Below are positions 16,415 through 25,211 of a stretch of 64,000 nt of DNA, piece after piece (within the stretch, counting starts at the first letter, position 1; every line of letters begins with the position of its first letter). A program made the position numbers and the translations under genes. Origin of the DNA: Brevibacillus migulae (GTDB lineage Bacteria; Bacillota; Bacilli; Brevibacillales; Brevibacillaceae); the NCBI RefSeq assembly GCF_004521915.1, contig NZ_SDKD01000022.1:16286-80285 (forward strand), read 5' to 3'. The notes under the pieces were generated by a model. It saw only the letters and a list, made by a program, of their open reading frames with translations, was not told the origin of the DNA and did not search any database.

Positions 16415-17038
16415 ATGTCAAAACTATCCAATCGTCAGCAATCCATCATAGATTTTATTCGCAGGGAAGTGCGGGATAAGGGATATCCGCCATCCGTCAG
16501 AGAGATTGGCGAAGCTGTCGGACTAGCTTCCAGCTCGACGGTTCACGGTCATCTGGCCCGTCTGGAGAAAAAAGGCCTCATCCGCAGAGACCCTACCAAG
16601 CCACGCGCGATCGAACTGCTCGGTGAAGATGATCGCAATTTTGAAGAATACGAGACATCGATTGTACGGGTTCCGGTTGTCGGGAAAGTAACAGCAGGAC
16701 AACCGATTACGGCTGTCGAACATGTGGACGAGTATTTCCCATTACCGGAAAACGTCGTCTCTTCTGACAATGTGTACATGCTGCGTGTGTCCGGAGACAG
16801 TATGATCGAAGCTGGCATCCTGGATGGTGACTATGTCATTGTTCGTCAGCAAAGCGTCGCCAACAACGGCGACATCGTCGTTGCCATGACCGACGAGGAT
16901 GAAGCGACTGTGAAGCGTTTCTTTAAAGAAAAGAATCACTTCCGTTTACAACCGGAGAACTCTACACTTGAGCCTATTATCCTTGAATCGGTCTCGATCC
17001 TCGGAAAAGTAATTGGCGTCTACCGTCTCTTTCACTAG
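16415..17038 (+). CDS. lexA: LexA, SOS repressor
   Basis: A 207-residue repressor. Winged-helix DNA-binding domain (1-66, YPPSVREIGEAVGLASSSTVHGHLARL), the self-cleavage site Ala94-Gly95 in KVTAGQP, and the catalytic dyad Ser129 (SGDSM) and Lys167 (ATVKRFF) are all present, so it should cleave itself when RecA filaments form. RBS GAGGTG upstream. Monocistronic, with a terminator after it. Confidence 0.97.
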   Translation: MSKLSNRQQSIIDFIRREVRDKGYPPSVREIGEAVGLASSSTVHGHLARLEKKGLIRRDPTKPRAIELLGEDDRNFEEYETSIVRVPVVGKVTAGQPITAVEHVDEYFPLPENVVSSDNVYMLRVSGDSMIEAGILDGDYVIVRQQSVANNGDIVVAMTDEDEATVKRFFKEKNHFRLQPENSTLEPIILESVSILGKVIGVYRLFH

Positions 17039-17053
17039 TTGGCCTCAGTAAAG

Positions 17054-17093
17054 AAAAAAGCCGGATTTCCCAAGGAGGAATCCGGCTTTCTTT
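17054..17093 (+). terminator. Terminator after lexA
   Basis: AAAGCCGGATT pairs with AATCCGGCTTT and is followed by CTTT. It serves the convergent DUF456 gene as well (A-run on the left). Confidence 0.9.
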
Positions 17094-17096
17094 ATG

Positions 17097-17597
17097 CTAT
17101 CTCGCCAAAAAGAACCACACAATCATCACGATCTGCAGCACCACTTTGACCACCGCGCTGCCCAGAAAAGCAATCAGGGAACCAAACCCGACCTTGACCG
17201 CTTGTTCGATGGGACGCTTCTGAATCAACGTCTCAATCCCAATCACGAATAGAAACGGCAGGACGATCATCCCTATCGGCGGAAAGAAAAATATCCCAAG
17301 AATAATCCCAAGGACTGCGCCAATGGACGATAACTTGGAACCTCCGTATTTCTTCACAAAATAAAGGTTTGTCATCAAGTCAGCACCATAGAGAAGGATG
17401 CTCATGACAACCATTCCCCACCAAAAGGACGCAGGAAGCCCGACTCCCGGTTCCGCGATCCCAAATTGATACAGCAGGAAGCCCGCCCAAAGCAATATCG
17501 TATCGGGCAATACCGGCAGGAAAATGCCTGCGATACTCAATGCGAACAACAGTACGACAATGATCCATAGAATGATATCCAACCAGTTTCCCTCCAT
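17097..17597 (-). CDS. DUF456 membrane protein
   Basis: A 166-residue integral membrane protein: first helix LDIILWIIVVLLFALSIAG, then the conserved IFLPVLPDTILLWAGFLLY, and a glycine-rich segment GAVLGIILGIFFFPPIGMIVLPFLFVIGIETL typical of DUF456. The family has no settled function. The start is chosen at the ATG at 17597 (MEGNWLD), which fits family length; the frame remains open to a TTG at 17642 and neither start has a strong ribosome site. Confidence 0.75.
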   Translation of the reverse strand: MEGNWLDIILWIIVVLLFALSIAGIFLPVLPDTILLWAGFLLYQFGIAEPGVGLPASFWWGMVVMSILLYGADLMTNLYFVKKYGGSKLSSIGAVLGIILGIFFFPPIGMIVLPFLFVIGIETLIQKRPIEQAVKVGFGSLIAFLGSAVVKVVLQIVMIVWFFLAR

Positions 17598-18020
17598 CTG
17601 CTTACTTTCAAAAAGCGTTGCTTCGTTATGAATTGTGGCCAAGCCTTAGCGTTCTGTGTCTACCTAGAAGGAATACGTCTCATCACACAAAAGGTTTCAA
17701 TCACAGCTGCTTATGCAATAGAGAGGAAGTCTATGAATTGGCAATCACTTTTTTCTTCGTTTGCTAACCGCGCACGGAAGCAAGAAATTGGAACATAGTT
17801 CGTATGCGCCTGAGCTGTTAATTTGAGAGCACTCAATTTGTTAACATAACAATTATTATGTAATGTATTATCGAACAACACTCTAGTTCGTGCTTCAAAC
17901 ACTCTGTGACTTTTCATATTACACGGATCCAAAAAGCGATTGCTCTAGTGATCTCCTCCAGCATTTCTTTCTCCCTATCAGATCGATTGATGATTGTATC
18001 CGTCTACAAAACGCCAGTGG
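17598..18020. other. Intergenic region with no recognised gene
   Basis: About 420 AT-rich bases. A 73-codon open frame on the minus strand (17711-17932) has neither a ribosome site nor recognisable sequence. CGAAC-N9-GTTCG at 17872-17890 looks like a LexA site but the spacer is too long. I see nothing else in it. Confidence 0.4.
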
Positions 18021-18059
18021 AAAGACCGCAGAAATGGGATGATTTCAGTCGGTCTTTTT
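18021..18059. terminator. Terminator downstream of the XRE-cupin gene
   Basis: AAAGACCG pairs with CGGTCTTT, with an inner GAAAT/ATTTC helix. It lies ten bases past the stop of the minus-strand regulator gene. Confidence 0.65.
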
Positions 18060-18068
18060 CATTCACAC

Positions 18069-18626
18069 TCATTTTTCTCCGTACGAATCAATCACCAAAT
18101 AATACTGGCAATCGTTTTGTCCCGTGTTGATGAAGCGGTGCTGCACATCCGCCTCAAAGTAGAGGGAATCGCCCTGCTCTAGATCCACGACAAAATGTCC
18201 ATTGCCCAATTCAACGCGAAGCTTTCCTTGTGCGACCATGATGTACTCTTTTACCCCCGGTTTATGCGAAGGGAACATACCCGACTCTTTGCCCGTCGGC
18301 ACGATGTTCAGTACAAACTCAATCCCCTTTGACGGAAACGACGGCGAGAGCAAATGCCGCTCAAAGCCTGACTTCTCATCCCGATACACCATCCGCTCGC
18401 CTCTGCGAATGACAATCACCTCTCGACGCTCCTGCTCTCCCAACAACCGAGACAGGGTCAAGTCTAATGCTTCTGCAATCTGACAGGCCACCTGCAATGT
18501 CGGATTTTTTTCCTCTCGTTCGATTAACGACAACATCGAAGGACTTACACCGCTGCGGTCAGAGAGCTCCTGGAGAGTAAAGCCTTTCTCTTTTCTAGCT
18601 TGCTTTACATTCTTTCCAAAGCTCAT
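18069..18626 (-). CDS. XRE-family regulator with C-terminal cupin
   Basis: A 185-residue protein: HTH_3 domain (5-60, VKQARKEKGFTLQELSDRSGVSPSMLSLIEREEKNPTL) and a cupin_2 barrel (about 105-180, GVKEYIMVAQGKLRVELGNG...LEQGDSLYFEADVQHRFIN). Regulators of this build usually sense a small ligand in the cupin and control the neighbouring gene. The start ATG at 18626 follows GGAGAGGGG; the open frame extends further upstream but has no start signal. It is divergent from the lactate permease gene and probably regulates it, with shared repeats between the two. Confidence 0.88.
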   Translation of the reverse strand: MSFGKNVKQARKEKGFTLQELSDRSGVSPSMLSLIEREEKNPTLQVACQIAEALDLTLSRLLGEQERREVIVIRRGERMVYRDEKSGFERHLLSPSFPSKGIEFVLNIVPTGKESGMFPSHKPGVKEYIMVAQGKLRVELGNGHFVVDLEQGDSLYFEADVQHRFINTGQNDCQYYLVIDSYGEK

Positions 18627-18673
18627 GATGCTCGCGCCCCTCTCCTTTTTTCTTTGACTAAAGGAAAAATAAT

Positions 18674-18687
18674 CTTGACGAGTCAAG
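18674..18687. promoter_or_regulatory. Perfect palindrome in front of the XRE-cupin gene
   Basis: CTTGAC-GA-GTCAAG, 48 bases upstream of the regulator ATG. It may be an autoregulatory operator. Confidence 0.45.
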
Positions 18688-18713
18688 TTTACATTTACTA
18701 TGATAAACGATAA

Positions 18714-18817
18714 TTTCCTATAGTAAAATCCTTTATTACTTGCCAATGACCCAATTGTTCATAAAAACGGAAGGGCTTGGTCACCTGTCGCTTCTTACGT
18801 GTATGTACTATAGGAAA
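18714..18817. promoter_or_regulatory. Inverted 12-bp repeat pair in the XRE-cupin/permease gap
   Basis: TTTCCTATAGTA at 18714-18725 and its exact complement TACTATAGGAAA at 18806-18817, 80 bases apart. The second copy ends 17 bases before the permease ATG and just before its ribosome site, the other lies toward the regulator. Exact repetition of a 12-mer in a 200-base gap is unlikely by chance and suggests paired operators, possibly with looping. Confidence 0.6.
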
Positions 18818-18834
18818 AAATGGAGGGGGATTCT

Positions 18835-20352
18835 ATGCTGAAACTTTTGCTCTCGGCTTCGCCCATCGTCATTATATTGCTTATGCTGTTTGTATGGAAA
18901 CAGTCTGCATGGAGAGCTGGGCTTGCCGGGTACGCCGCAGCCATCTTGCTGTCCTTGCTAGCTCCTGCATTTGACACCACGCTTGCGGAACTGCTCCATC
19001 CCGCGGTAAAAGGGGCGCTGACAACCTCACTTGTCGCCTACGTCCTGCTGTTTGGCATTCTCCTGTTTCACCTGATGAAAGAAACGAGCGTCATCGATAC
19101 CATCGCTTCCTACATCTCTCAATCGACGCGAGACCCAATCCGTCAGGTGCTGATCCTGGCATTTGGCTTGTCCCCTCTGGTAGAATCATCGAGCGGATTC
19201 GGCATTGCCATGGTGGTCACTGCTCCCATCCTGATTACACTCGGTTTTGACCGATTCAAAGCCGTATTGATTTCACTCGTCAGCTTAAGCGCCGTTCCCT
19301 GGGGATCGCTCGCACTGGGCACGATCATCGGGGCAAATCTGGGGAATATTCCCGTCCATCAACTCGGTACGGGTAGTGCTGTCCTATCGCTTCCGACCTT
19401 CCTCTACTTTGCCTTTATCGCGGTGCTCATAGCGGGTGGCTGGAGCGGTGTGAAGCGCAGAGGCTGGGAAACGCTCGCGGTGAGCGGCGCATTTGCCTTA
19501 TCCGTTTTGTTGTGTAACGTCTACCTGAGTGTAGAGTTGGCCGGTGTTTTTGGATCGCTTGTGGCTATATCGGTTGAGCTTCTGTTTATTCGTTATGCAG
19601 CTGATTCCGGCAGCATACCAGCCAACAAGGCCACCTCGGAAGTCTCCGTGACGACGGCCGCAGCGCACAATCAAATGGGCATCCTGAAGACGTTCAGCCC
19701 GTATCTGCTCCTGATCTTGCTGCTGCTTTTATCGCGAGTGTTTACACCGTTGTCTCTTTTTTTGCAGACTCATTTCGTCATTACCCTCCCTCCCTACCAA
19801 TTTGCATTACCCTTGCTTCACTCTCCCGGCTTCTTCCTTTTTCTGGTCTGCCTGTTCACCGCTATCATGTTTCGGGCTGACAGCCGTATCTGGCAGAAAA
19901 GCATTCTAGCTACTTGGAAACAGGGGGTACCGGTCATTGGCTCGACATTGTTCTTCGTAGGCATGTCTGAGATCATGGCTACGTCCACGATGACGCAGAC
20001 GCTTGCACAAGCGGCAGCAGCCTCTTTTGGAACTGCATTTTTGGTGATCTCCCCTGTGATCGGCGGGTTGGGCGGATTTTTGACAGGAAGCAACACCGGT
20101 TCCAACGCCATGTTCATCAAATTGCAGGTGCAGACCGCACAACAGCTGGGAATGATCCCGGAGGTATTTGCCTACGGACAGAATACCGCTTCCTCCCATG
20201 CCATCATGGCCTGCCCTTCTCGTGTCCTTCTCGGTGCCTCCGTGGTGAACGTGATGGATCGCGAACACGAATTGCTGAGAAAAGTCACGCTGGTCATGCT
20301 GGGAACGATCGGTTTGGTCATTCTCGGTGTTGTACGGATGTATCTTTTCTAG
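18835..20352 (+). CDS. lctP: L-lactate/glycolate permease (LctP family)
   Basis: A 505-residue carrier with about 12-14 helices. Typical LctP stretches are LFGILLFHLMKETSVIDTI, the GLSPLVESSSGFGIAMVVTAPIL segment, PWGSLALGTIIGA, FVGMSEIMATSTMTQTLAQ and GGFLTGSNTGSNAMFIKLQVQTAQQLG. It imports lactate with protons. The ATG at 18835 has GGAGGGGG seven bases upstream; the earlier in-frame ATG at 18820 is within that site. Divergent from an XRE-cupin regulator that likely controls it. No lactate-oxidation genes are adjacent. Confidence 0.92.
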   Translation: MLKLLLSASPIVIILLMLFVWKQSAWRAGLAGYAAAILLSLLAPAFDTTLAELLHPAVKGALTTSLVAYVLLFGILLFHLMKETSVIDTIASYISQSTRDPIRQVLILAFGLSPLVESSSGFGIAMVVTAPILITLGFDRFKAVLISLVSLSAVPWGSLALGTIIGANLGNIPVHQLGTGSAVLSLPTFLYFAFIAVLIAGGWSGVKRRGWETLAVSGAFALSVLLCNVYLSVELAGVFGSLVAISVELLFIRYAADSGSIPANKATSEVSVTTAAAHNQMGILKTFSPYLLLILLLLLSRVFTPLSLFLQTHFVITLPPYQFALPLLHSPGFFLFLVCLFTAIMFRADSRIWQKSILATWKQGVPVIGSTLFFVGMSEIMATSTMTQTLAQAAAASFGTAFLVISPVIGGLGGFLTGSNTGSNAMFIKLQVQTAQQLGMIPEVFAYGQNTASSHAIMACPSRVLLGASVVNVMDREHELLRKVTLVMLGTIGLVILGVVRMYLF

Positions 20353-20589
20353 CAATAAACCAACAGCTCTTGCCGCCTATCAAGAACTTTATTTTCCGGT
20401 CCGTCCTTTTCTTTTTCTTCCAAAACCATTTGTCCATGAACACGTGAAAAAAGCCAGTCAACACAAGAAAATAAGCGTTGAACTGGCTTTTTGTTTCATT
20501 CACGACAGCCGATCATTTTGGTCGACAGCCAACGTGTCATGCTTGAGCTGCTCAATCTCCGTTTTTGTAATCACAACTAGCTTGTAGGG
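20353..20589. other. Intergenic region with terminator and gene remnant
   Basis: It contains a terminator at 20447-20488. On the minus strand an open stretch continues in frame past the stop of the DinB-like gene (PYKLVVITKTEIEQLKHDT, ending in a TGA at 20505-20507), which may be a former extension of that gene or chance. Confidence 0.35.
20447..20488 (+). terminator. Terminator after the lactate permease
   Basis: AAAAAGCCAGT-CAAC pairs with GTTG-A-ACTGGCTTTTT with a single bulge, 95 bases past the permease stop. Confidence 0.8.
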
Positions 20590-20937
20590 TTATACCCGAT
20601 ACTCCCGATACGCCTGCTTTACCCTCTCGATCTGGGCGAGGTGGTCACGTACATGGAGGACGCGCAATTCAACCAGTTCTTTGAGCGTGTACCGCACACC
20701 ATCGGGATATTGCCCGACCCGCTCAAACTGCTGGGGCGTCAGATTTTCCAGAAGTGGCAGCATGCTGGCCCGCAGCATTTGGAACAGGAGCAGATGCTGC
20801 TCACGGTCCAACCGTTCATATCCCAACTTATCCGTCCAGGCTTCCTGATCAAAAGATAGCAGAAGGGGTTCTTCCTCCGCCAAGACTTTTCTCAACCGAT
20901 GTGTCGACAGGATTTCATCATCCGTCACATGGATCAT
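20590..20937 (-). pseudogene. DinB-family protein lacking its N-terminal part
   Basis: A 115-residue frame that matches the last two thirds of DinB-like four-helix proteins: HVTDDEILSTHRLRKVLAEE (second helix with its metal His), YDQ-like SFDQEAWTDKLGY, and the final HVRDHLAQIERVK with the last His ligands. The first helix (about 45 residues, normally W-x-x-R-E-V-V-x-H) is missing. The ATG has no ribosome site and lies four bases from the stop of the intact HAD gene upstream, so its 5' part appears lost. It may still be translated by coupling. Confidence 0.55.
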
Positions 20938-20940
20938 AAC

Positions 20941-21753
20941 CTATTGATGGCTGTTTACCTGTAAGGATAGCATTTGCATGATTGTTTTCATTACAGCATC
21001 TTCGTCATTGGAACGGGTAATAAAATTCGCGACATCTTTTAATTCTTGAACTGCATTTCGGACAGCAAAACTATAGGTAGCGCGAGTCATAAGTTCTAAA
21101 TCATTATAACCATCTCCGAATGCCATCGTTTCTTCAGGCGTCACATTCAATAATCGCTGCAAGTGTTCAACGGTAGTGCCCTTATGGACATTGGCATTCG
21201 CGATATCGATCCATGCAGCTTCCGAAGCAACAATATAAGCTGACTCAAAAAACGGCTTTAATTTGTCTCTGGTTTCCATACACCTTAATAAAGGGTCGTG
21301 AATCGTAATTTTAACAAAATCATCTGTTATTTCATGAAAATTAGAGATTTGTCTTATTTGCGCATAGGACTTTCTGACAATAGCTGCTTCCTCGTCAGGA
21401 ATGTCATCTTTGATGACCGCACCATTTCTTGTACACGCGATAATGGTATGTTCTGAGCTAATTTCTTCGAGTACGCGGATGATCTCCAGCCCTAATGTAT
21501 TGCTTAGCAGAGATTCATATACAAAGTTTCCGTTATGCTTGATACGAGTTGCACTATCCCCTAAAATCCATAAATCATCTGCATCCTCACCCAATAACTC
21601 TTCTACACGTTCACATTGCTTGCCGGTAACTGGAGCGAAAACTACCCCTTTTTCTCTCATCATCTTTCTTACATCCTTGTAGAGCTCCCTGTTAAAATCA
21701 CCGCTGCTATTCAAGAACGTTCCGTCCATATCAGTTAGCACTAATTTAATCAT
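20941..21753 (-). CDS. Cof-type HAD phosphatase
   Basis: A 270-residue HAD-superfamily hydrolase of the Cof/YidA subfamily (sugar-phosphate or flavin phosphatases). Motif I is LVLTDMDGTFLN (Asp8 nucleophile, Asp10), motif II PVTGK (Thr43), and motifs III/IV are the lysine in HKGTTVEHL and GDGYNDLELM. The cap is the C2B type between motifs II and III. RBS GGGAGG before the ATG. The substrate is unknown. It is followed at once by the truncated DinB-like gene. Confidence 0.88.
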   Translation of the reverse strand: MIKLVLTDMDGTFLNSSGDFNRELYKDVRKMMREKGVVFAPVTGKQCERVEELLGEDADDLWILGDSATRIKHNGNFVYESLLSNTLGLEIIRVLEEISSEHTIIACTRNGAVIKDDIPDEEAAIVRKSYAQIRQISNFHEITDDFVKITIHDPLLRCMETRDKLKPFFESAYIVASEAAWIDIANANVHKGTTVEHLQRLLNVTPEETMAFGDGYNDLELMTRATYSFAVRNAVQELKDVANFITRSNDEDAVMKTIMQMLSLQVNSHQ

Positions 21754-21898
21754 AGGATTCCCTCCCGTATTCGCTCATTTTATTGCATCAGAACTCAAGA
21801 TCATTCTTGCAAGAAAGCCTGTCGTAAAGAAGCCGCCAGTCCGTTTCTATTGCAGCTATTGGTGTACATATTAACGTGCGTTTCCCGTTTGTTCGATG

Positions 21899-23107
21899 CT
21901 AACCCCTGGCAGAAAATTCGTTCCGCTTGTCTAGGAGAACGTTCAACCGCTCCGAAAATAACAGCATAGCTCCAGCCAATACCACAATATATAACGGGAA
22001 GATGCCGATGGTCGAGAACCCTGCCAGCAGACCGAGAAGCGGCGGCATCAAGGCGCTTCCCGTATAAGCAACTGCCATCTGATACCCCATAATCTTTTGT
22101 GCTCGTTCTTTCCCGAATCGTACAGGCGTCTCATGCAGCATGCATGGATAGATCGGTGCAAGCCCCAGTCCCATGATCAGCAATCCGGCCAAAGCGAAAC
22201 CAGTCGGGAGCGGCAGCAGCAGGAGCAACGCTCCCGCAAATGCAGTGATCTGGCCTCCTCGGATCAGAATCCGATTGCTCAACTTGAATGTGACGAATCC
22301 GGTGATCAACCTTCCGATGGTGATTCCCGCAAAGTAAATGGAAACCCACTGCGCGGCATCGTAAGCAGTCAGTCCTCTGTCCTTCAACAAATAACTGCTG
22401 CCCCACAAGCCCACCGTCATCTCGACCCCGCAGTAGAACAAAAACGATGCCAATGCATACTTGACACCTGTCACATGCTGAGGTTTGTACGTCCCCTCGT
22501 ATGCAAGTGACGTTTCCGTCTCCGATGGCTCCACCCCCAGACCAGCGCCTCGCTGCTCTGCTCTTGACCTCCATAACGGGAGGGTTACCATTAATAAGAT
22601 CACCAACGCGATCTGAATGCCGGCCACGGTCAAATAGCCGTCTCGCCAGGAAACATTCCCCGATAAGAACGGGGCCATAATCATCGGACCAGCCGTAGCG
22701 CCAACGCCCCAGAAACAATGCAGCCAACTCATGTGATGGGCTTTGTACCGTGCCGCGACGTAGTCGTTCAGCCCTGCATCAACAGCACCTCCGCCGAGTC
22801 CCAGTGGGATTGCGCAGACGATCAGCCATACGATAGATGGTGCGTATGAAAATCCCACCAGCGAGCTGGCCGTCATGATACAGCTTGCGAGCGTCACAAC
22901 CCCCGTGCCGAACCGACGCACAACTGCCCCGCTAAATAAACTGGACACGATCGTACCGACCGTAATGGTCATCGACAACACCCCGGCCATCCCGAGTCGC
23001 GCTTCCAGATCCGTACCAATTACTGGCCATGCCGCACCAAGCAAGGAATCCGGTAGCCCAAGACTGATAAAAGCCAAATAAATAATAATGAGCAAAATCG
23101 TCCCCAT
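21899..23107 (-). CDS. MFS carrier of the FucP/YbjJ type
   Basis: A 402-residue carrier with 12 predicted helices. The first helix IYLAFISLGLPDSLLGAAWP and GLGGGAVDAGLNDYVAARYKAHHMSWLHCFWGVGATAGPMI are typical of the FucP-like sugar MFS group. The start ATG at 23107 has AGGAG eight bases upstream; an open extension to 23200 overlaps the upstream gene and is unlikely to be used. It lies 23 bases after the ROK regulator gene and is probably in one operon with it, which suggests a sugar or sugar derivative as substrate. Confidence 0.82.
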   Translation of the reverse strand: MGTILLIIIYLAFISLGLPDSLLGAAWPVIGTDLEARLGMAGVLSMTITVGTIVSSLFSGAVVRRFGTGVVTLASCIMTASSLVGFSYAPSIVWLIVCAIPLGLGGGAVDAGLNDYVAARYKAHHMSWLHCFWGVGATAGPMIMAPFLSGNVSWRDGYLTVAGIQIALVILLMVTLPLWRSRAEQRGAGLGVEPSETETSLAYEGTYKPQHVTGVKYALASFLFYCGVEMTVGLWGSSYLLKDRGLTAYDAAQWVSIYFAGITIGRLITGFVTFKLSNRILIRGGQITAFAGALLLLLPLPTGFALAGLLIMGLGLAPIYPCMLHETPVRFGKERAQKIMGYQMAVAYTGSALMPPLLGLLAGFSTIGIFPLYIVVLAGAMLLFSERLNVLLDKRNEFSARG

Positions 23108-23130
23108 ACATGCAGCTCCTATCCTCAAAA

Positions 23131-24156
23131 TCAATCGTCTGCAGCAATAATCAGATTCAGTCCCAGCCTCTTCAAACCGTGCAAATAGTCTTCTCTCCAA
23201 TCGCTCGCCGTAAGTTTTGGAAGATGTTCCTTTACCATATAGGAAGCGCTTCTTGCTGCGATGGCATCCAGAAGATCATCACTTACTTCATCGCGGCAAA
23301 AGATGACGGCATGCGGGTTCAGAATCGCTGAAAACGTGGCGACCAGCCGGCTCACCGCATCGACCCCGACGGACTCGTGCATGACGATAAGCTTTCCTCC
23401 AGCGTCCGTAATCGCTTGTTGGAAGTTTCGGCCGTCATAAAGGGGAACGAAAGAGACTTCACCCGAGAATGACGTCTTTCCCCGCACTAAATGGCCGTTG
23501 ACCAATAGACCCGCCCCCGGCCCGTTCTGACCGAAATACAGATAGATCAGCGATAGATTCTCGCGGGTGTCCAACTTGTCGTAATAACCCAATACCGCCG
23601 CATTCATGTCGTTCTCCACGACGACAGGCAGTGAAAACTGGTTTTCACAAAAACTTTTCAGGTCAAAATTCTGAAACTTCTCATATCCAGGAATGTGGAT
23701 GATTCGCCCTTCGTTGACTGATCCAGGTACACCGAAAGCCAACGAACTGATTCGAGGATGCCGTTCGATCAAAGCCTCGACATGCTGCGCCAGTGTCGCA
23801 ATATCGTCCAGCAGAAAACCGCAAGTACTCCCTTTTTCCCTCACTTCGCCTAGAGCGTTATAGATCGTGTATTGCGTTTCCGTTTTCTCGAGAAACAGTG
23901 CGGCGACCAGCTTATAATCAGGGTTGTAAGCGTAACGCTGTGCTCTTCTTCCCCCACTTGATTCATCTAGACCGACGGTAAGCAGCTCGCCTGCCTTCTC
24001 CATCTGGGTGATAAACTTGCTGATTGTCGGAAAACTGATTCCCAGCTTTTCGCTTAACTCGACCTTTGTTGCACTTCCAGATGCCAACAGCATCGTCCGA
24101 ATGCCTCTAAGAACCGCTTTCTTCATTTCTTTCGGTGTTGATATCTTTTCACTCAC
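23131..24156 (-). CDS. ROK-family transcriptional regulator
   Basis: A 341-residue protein with an N-terminal winged helix (GSATKVELSEKLGISFPTISKFITQMEKAGEL) and a ROK sugar-binding body (LAFGVPGSVNEGRI, VVENDMNAAVLGYY). The usual ROK zinc site, H-x-G...C-x-C-G-x-x-G-C, is absent: after GEVSFVPLYDG the protein goes straight to the C-terminal helices. The GTG start at 24156 follows GGGTGA. A perfect palindrome just upstream is the likely operator, and the MFS gene downstream the likely target. Confidence 0.8.
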   Translation of the reverse strand: MSEKISTPKEMKKAVLRGIRTMLLASGSATKVELSEKLGISFPTISKFITQMEKAGELLTVGLDESSGGRRAQRYAYNPDYKLVAALFLEKTETQYTIYNALGEVREKGSTCGFLLDDIATLAQHVEALIERHPRISSLAFGVPGSVNEGRIIHIPGYEKFQNFDLKSFCENQFSLPVVVENDMNAAVLGYYDKLDTRENLSLIYLYFGQNGPGAGLLVNGHLVRGKTSFSGEVSFVPLYDGRNFQQAITDAGGKLIVMHESVGVDAVSRLVATFSAILNPHAVIFCRDEVSDDLLDAIAARSASYMVKEHLPKLTASDWREDYLHGLKRLGLNLIIAADD

Positions 24157-24182
24157 AGAAACATCACCCCGGTTGCAGAATC

Positions 24183-24202
24183 TTATTAAACGCATTTAAT
24201 AA
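24183..24202. promoter_or_regulatory. Perfect palindrome before the ROK gene
   Basis: TTATTAAA-CGCA-TTTAATAA (8-4-8), 27 bases upstream of the ROK start codon. This is the type of AT-rich dyad bound by NagC/XylR-like ROK repressors, so autoregulation is likely. Confidence 0.65.
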
Positions 24203-24363
24203 GTGTATTTTTATCGTACCAGAGTTCCAATGCAATGGGAAGCTCCTCTGCACAGGCTTCAGCTCCCGAACTCGAAAATTAACCTCAAATTATCGGTTCG
24301 CGCTGCGGGTAGTTTGTGGACGTAGTTTTTGGGTTTTGAACGCCCCTGTCTGTTCCTTCAATG

Positions 24364-24398
24364 AAAAACGGCAACCGATTGTTGTGGCCGGTTGCCGT
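24364..24398 (-). terminator. Terminator after the TetR gene
   Basis: CGGCAACCG (24369-24377) pairs with CGGTTGCCG (24389-24397); five A on the left give the U-tract on the minus strand. Confidence 0.8.
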
Positions 24399-24473
24399 CA
24401 TGTCCTTATTGAGCTTTCGATCCCCGTTAATCCAATCTTACCTGTATAAAAAACGGTTCGGTTCTCCAAATGT

Positions 24474-25211
24474 CTAAGTTTCCTTATTTCCTCGCAGGAG
24501 TATGGCTGAAAAACCATCAATTAATACACTTAATCCAAAATGAAATTCTTTCTCCCAATCGCTTTTGGTGGTATGGGAAGCTAAGCGAATCATATTCGGA
24601 AATCGTTCTTCCGGTAGTTGACGATAAAATTGGTCATACTGTTCGCCCAATTCCTCGAATGTAGAATGACGGTTCCGTGCAATGATCTGCAGTTGAGCCT
24701 CTTCGGCTGCAAAGCCTTGCACGTAATTTTTCAGCATGGAGGCGATCCACGGAACGTGGGGGTCTGAAAAACCCGCTGAAACCAGTAAATGATATAGTTT
24801 TTCGATTTGGGTTAGCCGTTCGTAGCCCATGGCAATCGTTTGATGAAACAACTCTACTGCATCTCGATGGGAAAGAAGAACCTTTCTGAACTCCCCCGCC
24901 CATTGATAAATCTGTTCTTGCCAAGAAAGGGACTTATCCGGCCAAACCATTTCTCGACTGATACGGTCTGAAAGCAGCTGCATCAACTCTTCTTTATCTT
25001 TGACATGGTAGTATAGGGACGCAGTTTTTACCTGTAATTTGTCCGCTATTTTCCTCATACTTAACTCTTTCAAGCCAATCTCGTCCAATAACTGTAGGGC
25101 GGTTTCCAGGATTCGATTGCGGTCAAGCGGAATATGTATAGTTCCTTCATCGGTTACATTGTTTAGTAATGGGGTAGTACGACGTCTTGCCAAAGCATTC
25201 ACCTCTTTCAC
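24474..25211 (-). CDS. TetR-family regulator (TetR_C-type)
   Basis: A 245-residue repressor. The HTH is at about 30-80 (RNRILETALQLLDEIGLKELSMRKIADKLQVKTASLYYHVKDKEEL), matching TetR itself more than AcrR, and is preceded by an unusual 28-residue tail. The C-terminal ligand domain includes HRDAVELFHQTIAMGYERL. Divergent from the MBL-fold gene; two tandem sites in the gap overlap the promoter of that gene, so repression of it is likely. Confidence 0.85.
   Translation of the reverse strand: MKEVNALARRRTTPLLNNVTDEGTIHIPLDRNRILETALQLLDEIGLKELSMRKIADKLQVKTASLYYHVKDKEELMQLLSDRISREMVWPDKSLSWQEQIYQWAGEFRKVLLSHRDAVELFHQTIAMGYERLTQIEKLYHLLVSAGFSDPHVPWIASMLKNYVQGFAAEEAQLQIIARNRHSTFEELGEQYDQFYRQLPEERFPNMIRLASHTTKSDWEKEFHFGLSVLIDGFSAILLRGNKET

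Noticed and set aside
17872..17890. CGAAC...GTTCG inverted repeat resembling a LexA box
   Set aside because: The spacer is nine bases instead of four, and no gene starts close by.
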